Below, in pieces: positions 55,346 to 64,000 of a DNA stretch of 64,000 nucleotides. The notes beneath the pieces are model-generated. The model was not told the origin of the DNA. It did no database searches and saw only the letters and a program-made list of their open reading frames with translations. Source of the stretch: Brachionus plicatilis (lineage: Eukaryota; Rotifera; Eurotatoria; Ploima; Brachionidae); NCBI GenBank assembly GCA_010279815.1, contig QEOQ01000212.1:61080-125079 (forward strand). The letters run 5' to 3'. How positions within the stretch are numbered: position 1 is the first letter of the stretch; every line of letters starts with the position of its first letter. The translations under genes were made by a program, and so were the position numbers.

Positions 55346-56041
55346 AATAAAGTTGCCGAGATCATAATTTGAACTCGCGTTTTTAGAAAAAACCCGGACC
55401 TTCCCTTGGCTGTGTACGGAGCTTTGACCCCCTAAGTTAGGGTTCCCTGTACCATCCCAGAATTATATTTTTGACCAAATTTTTTTTTCAAATTCGTGTT
55501 CAGCGAGCCAAGTTAGATTAGAAAAACTCCTCTGCAATTTTCAGCTTTTAAAAGAAAAAGTAAAAATATACAGATTTTTTAAATATTTTTTGCTTTTTTA
55601 CTCAAAATAATAACGAAAAATATAAGATTCTAGCTATCAATTATAGAAAATTATTTTTACTATTGAATTCAAAAATATAAGAGTTTTCATATAATTAAAG
55701 TCTTGAGTCGATCGTTTTCTTACATCATTTTTCATGTAACATCAAAGACCTTCAATCAGATTCAATTCAAAGTTAAACTTAGGACAAAATAAAATATTTG
55801 TAGAATTAAATTTTTCAACTAGTATTTCCAATTTAGTTTTTCTAATGAAATCTGGATGCTGATCAATTATAAGTCTCAGATTTATAAAATAAAAAGGGAA
55901 CCCTAACTTAGGGGGGTTAAAGCTTCGTACGCAGTCAAGGTAAGGTCCCGGTTTTTTTTTTACAATCACTTTGATCGATCATCATATTTATGGATTTGTC
56001 TAAAAACGCGAGTTCAAATTATGATCTCGGCAACTTTATTT
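55346..56041 (-). mobile_element. mariner/IS630-like element, deleted, with long TIRs
   Basis: Long inverted ends of about 130 bp. Left AATAAAGTTGCCGAGATCAT, continuing AATTTGAACTCGCGTTTTTAG. Right is the inverse, with GGGAACCCTAACTTAG and TACG.AGCTTT.ACCCCC shared inside. The right end carries an extra segment of about 35 bp. The interior keeps the 3' part of a DDE transposase gene on the minus strand. A TA duplication is possible but ambiguous in this AT-rich context. Confidence 0.72.
55638..55890 (-). pseudogene. IS630/Tc1-mariner-type DDE transposase, C-terminal fragment
   Basis: Reads NLRLIIDQHPDFIRKTKLEI, LVEKFNSTNILFCPKFNFEL, NLIEGL, then TGA (55742-55744) in place of the expected Trp, then CYMKNDVRKRSTQDFNYM. 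The IIDQHPDF Asp and the ELNLIE Glu are the second and third catalytic residues of the DDE/D triad, spaced in the usual range for the family. The first catalytic Asp and the DNA-binding region are missing. Confidence 0.75.
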
Positions 56042-59000
56042 ACAAGTTTAATTTTAAGGTAAATTATTTTAATAAATCGAAGTCTTAAAAATTTGTATTG
56101 AAATTATTTCACTTTGGAGTAAAAAAAATTATTTTATAATAGCATTAACGTTCAAAAATTAAAAGCAAAATTTCATTTAAATAAAAGCTTCCTGATTTCT
56201 TTTCAAAAATTCATGAATTTTTCTAATTTTCCTAATTAAAAAAATATAACGAACATTAATTACAGTCTTTAAAAATAACTTATTTAAAACACAATAAATA
56301 GCAATTTATTTATTAAAAAAGAAATTGCTAGTTAAGTTTTTGGTTTGTTTTTCACTTTTCTTGGAAATTTGAGGAATAGGAAGAGGAAAAAGTAGCAAGG
56401 AATGAATTTTGCCTCAATTTGTACTGTTAATAAATCTTTTAAATAATAAAAAAAGTTACTTAAAAAAACATTTTTTTCTTTTTTATATCCTTAATTTTTT
56501 AAAGAATACAAAAATTTAATATCTAACTAGCTGAAGAAAATTAAAAATTTGATTCAAAACAATTTTTATGCGTAATTTCTAATAACGGAAGTTTATTTTT
56601 CTCGATATAAATTATTACATTCTATGAATAAATAGACAAAAAATAAGGTCTTAGAAAAATTTGTTAATCATCAAAAATTAGACGAAAACCTATAGAAAAA
56701 TAAAAAAAGGCAATACAAAAAAAAGTAAATTTTTAATCAATTTAAAAAACTCATAAATTAAAAAAACAAAAAAGTATTAAAAAAAGAATATATTTTAAAA
56801 GTTTTTTTCCTGAAAGTTGCGTCAGTTAATGTATTCTATGTATCACCTAAAAATATTTCAGTAAAAACTGCATAAAAATTTTCAAAAATTGAAATGTAAT
56901 TAAATTAATTTTAATTTTTTACCACTAGCAAATATCTAGATTTATATTTTTTTATTGAATGTTGCAGAAAATAAATAAGCGGAACCAAATTTAGACTTTT
57001 GGTTTAAAAAAAAGTTATCAAACATTTTTATTTTTGTATTTTTTAATTCTAAAATTTAATAAATTTGCCTGTAAAATATTATATTCGAATTTTTTAAAAT
57101 GTTATTACTGTTTTTTTTTTACCCTTATATTAATAATTTTTAAAATTCAATATTTCAGCTGTTCAATTACTATTTTTTCCATCCCAAAATAAGGATTATC
57201 AATATGTTCGGCTATTTTTTTATTAGCTTAGACAACTGAAAATTTAAATAAAATATTTTTTTCAACAGTTCATTTTAAATTTTCTAATTTTTTATTATAG
57301 TTTAATTTTTAAATCCTATTTGCTGTGAACAATTGAATTTATTTTAAAATATAGTGGACTCCTTTTTAAATTTGTATTTTTTTTAAAAATTGTCGTAGCT
57401 TGAAATCTGACTATTTTTTTGTCAAATTTTCTTTTACAATTGTCTAAAAAAATTGATATTGAGTTTTAGATGAGCAGATTAAAATCTAAACCAATAGTTT
57501 GAAATTACTTTGGGATAAATTTTTGAGAAATTAGCTATATAATTATTTTAGACATTTGATAGAACAGAAAAGTTAGAAAATTTATAATTTTTTATAATTA
57601 AAGTCTTATGGGCATCAGTAGCTTCAACTATCAAAGCATGCTGATGATGTTTAAATTTTCTGCTAAATTTACCGAGTTTTACCAGAATTCGGCTTAAAAT
57701 GCACGGGTGAAGATTAAAAACAAATAAAAAGAGATTAAAATACATAAAAAATGTGATTCACGCACAAAATGAATTTATTGAAATGTGAAAATCACATAAT
57801 ATAATTTTTTAAATCAAAATTCCATAAAAAAATTTAAAAAAAATTAAAGTCATTAATTTAAATAAAATATTCTTCTTTTTTCAATTAAAATCACGTTTTT
57901 GCTAAAAAAACTATACCAAACTAACTCTTGAAAGTTTCTTAGTATCTTTTAAAATTTTTATATTCATCTTTTAAATTTATTTCTTTTTAAAAATAAAAAG
58001 AGTCAAGATCAAAAAAATTAAAATGAAAATCAATGAAAAAAATTCACATTTAGAAAAGAAAAAAAGAATTTTTATGTCTTAATAATTTTTTAAAAAAATA
58101 TTTTTGTCAGATTTAGTTTTATGCGCAGAGTTTTTAGTTTCACTTTTTTTATTTGTTTTTAATCCTCCCCCAAAATGCACCTTAATATTGCACTATGTTG
58201 AATTTACAGAACTAATTTTGAAACTCAAGAAAAAATAAAAAGATTTTTATCATTTTTTCTGCTTTTTTGAACTGAATTAAACACTTTTTTGAAAAAGTGA
58301 AATTATAAATCTACCAGTGAAGCGAACCAAGCATATATTGTTGCTCCTAAAAGTATATGGATAAAATTTTCAATTCCATATTTTCTAAATGAAATATATT
58401 TTTTAATTGCTATCTTTATTTTTCACTGTTAAGAAAAAAATTTAAAAAATCTTAAAAATTGGCTATGAAATGACCATTTTAAGAATAACTTAGAGCTTAT
58501 ATATTTTTAGTAAGTTCCGAATTTTCGATTTTTAATATATTTGGATACAGCTCGTCGAGATTTTTAAGAAAAAATCCTAAAATTCAAAATTTTGATTTTT
58601 TTTTCATATCCTATTTTCTAATTCTAGCTCCTCTTTTCTATTCTGTCCTTGGCAATTATTTCTGCCTAGCTCCAGCTAAGATGAATTTTAAACTCCAGAT
58701 CATCTCCATCCCTCTTTCCTTCAGCTTTCGTTAGAACGCAAAACAATAATGATCAAAATGATGTCAAAATATATTTAAAATTTTTTGAACTCATCTTACT
58801 TTTCTTTCTTTTAGTATATGTCTTTGAAAAAGTCTCGCTTTTTAATGATGCCAATTTTAGCAAGGGAACATGATGATAATATTTTTGTTTTATTTTTTTA
58901 ATATTTTTGTTTCATATAATGTAATTAAAGAGTAAACTATCAAAAATATTAATGAAATTGGATATTTACCAACAGATCCGTCATTTTTACAATTTAATCC

Positions 59001-60323
59001 TAAGCTTCTAAACTTGTTAAATACTATGTTCTATAAGATTACACTCAAAAATGTTATTTTTTATTTTTGACCAAGTGACTTGAAATTTATTAAGTATCTT
59101 TTATTTAAATCCAATAAATATTGACTCATTAATTAAACAAATAGCGTAAAAATAAAATTTGGTATATATTTTAGAAATTCGTACGATTTATTATTGCTTC
59201 TTTAGAAAAAAAATTATTTGGTAATTTTAAAAATAAAAAGAGATAGTTTTTTGTTGTATTAAATTGTCGAAAGGAATTTTTAACATAACATTAACTAACA
59301 ATTTTTTTGTTTTAAAATGATAAAATATGAATTCAATTAATCTTTATAAAAGGTTTAAATTAAGACAAATTGCTTTGGAATTGGATTAAATTATGCAAGT
59401 CGAAGCAGTAGGAGCTGCAATGCTTTAAATATAGAAAGATTTTTTATATAATAAATTTCTTTAACTAAAACCATTAATATTAAATTTAAACTAGAAATTG
59501 TTAATTTTTATTTTCTGAACTTAAGAAATTTTTGAATATTTTATGATTAATTGAGAGATTTTTATCAATAAAATTTATGGTCTTGATAAATTTTTAAGAG
59601 TAGCGAAGAAATAAATCATTAAAGTTTCTTTTCAGCAATAAAATTCTAAATTTCAAAATTATAAAATCGAAATTTATGATCTTTAAATTGGGGCATAAAA
59701 TTTAGAAAATTTTCTTATTTTTCTTCAAGCATTTTTTTTTAATTATTAAAAATTTTATTAAAATTTTTCTAGGCTGCTTTTATTTTTAGATCAATGAAGT
59801 ATTGTTTTTTTTTCAATAGTTAAAACAAAATTTGTGTGGCTTCATTGTTTGTTCAAGATTAGACATTAAAATAAAACCCTTGGTTAGTAACCTTTTAATT
59901 TTCTCATTAGAAAAAAAATTTTTGTTAAGATTTTTAATTATTTTTTTCCAAAATATTAAGCTTTTTATCAGTTAATTAATTTTTTAGAACTTCTTCTCTA
60001 TTTAAAATGGATTTTGGTCCATTGCTTTATAGCATTATTTTACAAATTTAAGACCGCTTTATTTTTTTAAAGAAACATATTTTGCCATGAAATATTTGTA
60101 TTGACTAGATTCAGGTAGATTTTTCATTTAAAATTTTGATCATTTATTGTCATAAAAAATCTTTATTTTCATATTATTTTATTGAATGTGTTTATTCGAT
60201 TCAAAGCTATTAACATATTTTTTAAAACAAATGAATAAATTTTTTTCAAATAATAAATTTTTAAATTTAAGTAGAAATTATAATGAATATCTTAAATGAT
60301 TATCAGAAAATAAATTTTTAAAT
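56042..60323. other. AT-rich stretch, nothing recognised
   Basis: No coding motif. The frame at 57548-57745 on the minus strand has no conserved pattern. A slightly less AT-rich patch at 58610-58740 has no frame. Confidence 0.45.

Positions 60324-60354
<31 letters not shown>
60324..60354. repeat. (TAG)n microsatellite
   Basis: Ten perfect TAG units at the LINE 3' end. Confidence 0.95.
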
Positions 60355-60368
60355 TCTTGCTGCGACAC

Positions 60369-61221
60369 CTAACATGTAGATTGTCTGAGCCCATCACCGG
60401 CAATTGGCAGTGTGGAGCTGTAGCAGCCGATTCCATTTAACTTATCTAAAGCAATTTTAAATTTAGCAGTTGACTTGGATTTCACCATATTTTCTGGCAG
60501 CTTATTCCAATGCGGAACTACTCTATTTGAGAAAAATACATGTCTAGCACTTACTGCAGCTGCAAAATCGTTTCTAATTTGAGCTGGGAAACTTTCTCTA
60601 TGGACTCTGATGCTATTTCCTCTTAACGCCCCGGCTGGTCCCTTGTTTTCTGATTTATTCACTAGATTCTTGACCAAGCTTACCATTTCTACTCCATTCA
60701 CTAATTTGTACATTTCAATCAAGTCCCCTCTCACTCTTCTTTCACTCAACTTTGTCAGTCCTAATTTTGTCAGCCTCATTTCATACGGCATGTTTCTTAC
60801 AGACATAGGTATTTTTGTTGCCCTCTCTTGCACCTTTTCCAACGCATTCACATCCATCTTCATACTTGGATTTCAAACTTGCACTGCGTAATCTAGGTGG
60901 GGTCTCACCATGGAAATATACAATCTTACCCACAGTCTTTCCTCTCTACTTGTAAACGTTCGCTTTAGCATTCCAAGTACCCTACTCGCTTTCGCACAAG
61001 CACTTTTCACTTGGCTGGTCCACTTTAAATCTGATGAAACCATCACTCCAAGATCCCTTTCACAATCTGTGGTCGCTAATATAGCATTCCTGTTGCTTTT
61101 TTGTGTATATTTATGCCTTTCATTTAGTCTGCCGAAATGCATTACTTTACATTTGTTAGCACACAGTCCCATACACCAAATCTCTATCCATTGACATACT
61201 GCATCCAGATCTTTCTGTAAA
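60369..61221 (-). pseudogene. LINE ORF2 C-terminal region (after the RT catalytic motifs)
   Basis: From 61221: LQKDLDAVCQWIEIWCMGLC, ANKCKVMHFGR (RT motif K.K.M.FG), DLGVMVSSDLKWTSQVKSAC, ASRVLGMLKRTF and VRPHLDYAVQV. Then a TGA at 60873-60875 where Trp is expected, NPSMKMDVNALEKVQERATK, RRVRGDLIEMYKLVNG and RHVFFSNRVVPHWNKLPENM, ending at 60369. These are the thumb and C-terminal signatures of CR1/Jockey-type LINEs (LG..+.D+L.W..(H/Q)...., Y..P.WNP, E.VQ+RATK). The palm domain and endonuclease are absent. Confidence 0.88.
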
Positions 61222-64000
61222 TTAAATTAATATTAAATTATTTTTGGTGGTAAAGACTGCTTTTTTTGACTCATATTTACGGAAATTTTCGTTAATTTGC
61301 AAAAAATCTGGTCTACTTACTGCTTTTAATTTTGCGATTTCGCGCAAAATTAGCAAAATTCTAGTAATTTCATTATGTCCAGAAGCCCTACTCTAATTCT
61401 ATTAAATTCGCCAAAAATTTTTGTTTAATCAATTTTTCAAAATAATATTAAAGATTAATAAAAGTTACTTGGTGTTTTACTAGCTAGACTCAATTTTTTA
61501 CCCTAAAATATTCTTATTAAATTAAGCCTTAAGTTAAACCTTTATTTTATTTTATTAACCATTGAAGGAAAGGTTAATCTTGACTTGAATTTAGTCAGTT
61601 CTTCGTTTATTTCAGATTATCAAGTTTTTCACAGTTATTGTTAACTGATAATATTTACTGAAGATAATATCTTTTTTAAAATGGCCAAAAATTACATCCA
61701 AAAATTTTGAAAATAAAAATAATTTTAAATTAATCATATGATGGCTTCAATTATGAAGAAGAAATATTGTTATAATTTTTAATCTCAAAATTAGTTGTAC
61801 GAGGTCAAAAAATAATCTTTTTTTTGGTAAAAAATTTTTAAATTAAAAAATTAGAAAAGATTTTAAAAAATTATTTTTAGTCTTAAAAAATGCTGATTAG
61901 TTAAGCTTCAAATGTGAATTGAATTAATTAAAGATATTTTTCCTAAATTTTCATGAATTAAATATAACTAGCTATGGAAATTACAATAAAAATGGTAAAT
62001 TTTAAAAACCGTAATGAAAAATTATAATTAGTAATTTAAAGAAAATTTTGTTTCATTTTTTGACAAATATTCGCAATTTTACGTAAACTTCACTTAAAAA
62101 ATGTAAATTCCTTTTTTTTATTTAAGAAGAAAAAAGGAAAATCTTTATTTTTGGCCCCAATTTTTTTTTAAAAGGACCTTTGATAATTAACCATTTTTTA
62201 GGTAAATTTATGTAAACTTCAATTTTTTTACCAACGCACGTATCCAACGTAATTTCGATAAATATGGAAAATTCAGAACCCTTTTAGTATAATCCTTTCA
62301 TTGATAGAAAAAAATTCCAATTTTTATATTTAATAGCTAAAAATAGTTAATTAATATATTTTTTATAATTTGAATAAAAATATCTTAAATTTTACTTTCT
62401 TTTTTTCCAAAATTTACGTCTATTTTAGTTATTTTTTGTAATAAAAAATAATAATTAAAAATAAGAGACCTAATTTTGGACTTTAAAAAAAAAAAAATTA
62501 TTTGTTAATTTGAATGTTATTGTCAAAACAGAGACCAAACTTTAGATAACACATTAAAAATTAAAAGACGTTCCACTTTTTAAGTCAAAATTCAAGCAAA
62601 ACTCTAGTATCTCCGATTTAGAGTAAAAATTTTTTAAATAAAAAAAATAAATAAGAATAAAATTACACTAAAGCAATTCGTAAAAATGAAAAGATTAATA
62701 TCTTTATTATTATTAAGGAAAATTTAATTTTTAATTTATTATTTGTCAAAAAGGTGTTTTTAGCCAAATCCAAATTAAAAAATCAATTCAGACTTGTTTG
62801 ATAAAATGTCAAGGAGTCAACCTATTTAAGAGGACATTTGACAATTTATTCCATGCCCAATTTTTTTTAATTAATAAAAAAAAAATAGCCGTGGTGACCC
62901 AGGCCCGAAAAATTAATTGTTACGACTAAGAATGGTGAATGTTTCGAACCTGTTAGCAAATCTACTTTAAATCTGTGTTCGCAGCATGCTGAAAATTTAA
63001 ATAATTTTTTGTTCAAACATTTACAATAAGCAGCATGAGCTAAATTATAACAAAAAAAAAAATATCGATTTAACTCAAGTGGCTCTTATTCAAATTAAAA
63101 TTAACTTATTCAATTGATTTTTCATTATTGTGTATGCCAAATTATTTAATAGAAAGTAGACCGAGCTCAAATACAAGTTTAATATTTTTTTTTGTGATTT
63201 AAATTTAAAACAATGGTCTCAAATTGTTTAGAAAGCGAGTAGGGTCTTTTTGGGTTTTAAGCAGAAGCCCTATAACTCAAAAAGCGTCTCTTAAATTTTA
63301 TTTTTCTAAAGCTTTCATTTTAGATTTAAATCACGAAAAATCGATTGAATTATGATAAGGAATTTTTAAACTTGTAATTTTGTTCAAAAGGTAAGAAATT
63401 TGGTTTGTTTAAGAAAAATCAATACAAAAAAGCTCAGAGACCGCTCTCAGTTCGATTAAATTTAGGCTAATTTATTTTTTTTTTAATCCTCAATTAAGGT
63501 TATTCTTCCTAAAAAAAAGTTTACTATTTAGTAATAACAGGATTTCTCGTAGATAAATTAAAAACTGATTTTTCCTTTATAAAAAACATATCGTTTTTTT
63601 TTTTTAAACTCTAATTATTTGAAATTAAATTTTTATGTTTGTGATAAAATCTTTGCATTTTAATTAAATTATTAGTTTAATTGAAAAGGGATGTTAAAAT
63701 AATTAAATTATCAAATTTAATTAAAAAAATCTTAAAAAAAATCTAATTTTAAATGTTTTAAATTTTAATTTAAAACAAAAAAAATGCCCTTCTTTTTCGT
63801 AAAAAAAAATTAATTAATACTCTTTTTGTGTAGACGCTCTTATTATTTAAATTATTTGTTGTAGTAGACCTTCACAACGTTTTGATAGCGAAAACTCAGT
63901 AAAAGTCCATGTATACTTGTTTATCTTATCATCATCGCAAAGGTGTTATTAGGCAATCGATTAAGGTTTATTCAACCTTAACTAAAATTTATAAAATTAC
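61222..64000. other. AT-rich stretch, nothing recognised
   Basis: Contains ACGTAA-type words at 62070-62245 and a short palindrome AATTTTGCG..CGCAAAATT at about 61328-61351. A pocket at 62890-62990 is slightly less AT-rich. No gene seen up to the window end. Confidence 0.45.

Larger units (their letters stand above)
60324..61221 (-). mobile_element. CR1-like LINE, 5'-truncated, with (CTA)n 3' end
   Basis: The coding remnant 60369-61221 is followed on the minus strand by a (CTA)n microsatellite (60324-60354) that would be the 3' terminus. The 5' truncation is at about 61221. Only one nonsense codon disrupts the whole remnant, so this is among the younger elements here. Confidence 0.85.

Noticed and set aside
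57548..57745. 65-codon minus-strand frame with HHQHALIVEATDAHKT
   Set aside because: Slightly less AT-rich but with no known motif or continuation, and a local hairpin explains the composition.
60324..60354. CRISPR-like or satellite array
   Set aside because: It is a pure TAG triplet microsatellite at a LINE terminus, and no repeat-spacer array occurs in the window.

Overview
The window is very AT-rich (about four fifths A+T by eye) eukaryotic DNA. Genes have introns with GT..AG boundaries, and mobile-element debris is dense. The one conserved host gene I can name is an R7-family RGS gene, which is animal-specific, so this is a metazoan. The AT content, short introns and element types would suit a small invertebrate such as a rotifer or flatworm, but that is only an inference.

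Layout. (1) 1-7204, minus strand: first three coding exons of an R7-type RGS gene (DEP, then start of the DEP-helical extension); the gene continues beyond base 1. Its introns hold several MITEs: a hAT MITE with an 8-bp target duplication (2304-2567), a TA-flanked pogo/Tigger-like element (3844-4910), a foldback element carrying the start of a BED-finger transposase (5097-5862), and a hAT MITE only 39 bp from the first donor site (6462-6691). (2) 7.2-26.2 kb: gene-poor, AT-rich DNA with palindromic MITEs (7752-8023 and 24172-24496 are one family, each with a clean 8-bp duplication), a LINE tail, a 178-bp tandem duplication and a possible solo LTR. (3) 26.25-31.9 kb: a near-identical 868-bp inverted duplication, each arm with the same 88-residue single-EF-hand gene. 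Between the arms lie a LINE tail and a Jockey-like LINE flanked by a 257-bp direct repeat. (4) 32.3-33.8 kb: remnants of a pogo-type and a MULE-type transposase. (5) 34.1-46.3 kb: a nested structure. An EnSpm/CACTA-type (TNP2) transposon with 64-bp perfect terminal inverted repeats has its transposase gene split inside exon 4 by a complete 6.85-kb Ty3/Gypsy retrotransposon (245-bp LTRs, CAAC target duplication). One TIR of the host transposon is itself split by a 200-bp palindromic MITE. (6) 46.9-48.2 kb: a 1.28-kb hAT-type foldback made of GGAGAC-like repeats with an 8-bp duplication. (7) 48.7-49.3 kb: a small gene with a TATA box encoding a putative secreted, coiled-coil, proline-repeat protein. 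(8) 49.4-64 kb: mostly featureless AT-rich DNA with a mariner/IS630-like remnant (55.35-56.04 kb) and a CR1-like LINE fragment (60.32-61.22 kb).

How the parts relate. The RGS gene, the EF-hand pair and the secreted-protein gene look like host genes; nearly everything else recognisable is transposon. The most unusual items are the Gypsy element's third ORF (RRM-like fold plus coiled coil, in the position where some elements carry env), a multi-exon companion gene next to the TNP2 transposase, and the EF-hand palindrome. All reading was by eye: family names rest on motifs, and exon boundaries rest on frame continuity across GT..AG sites.
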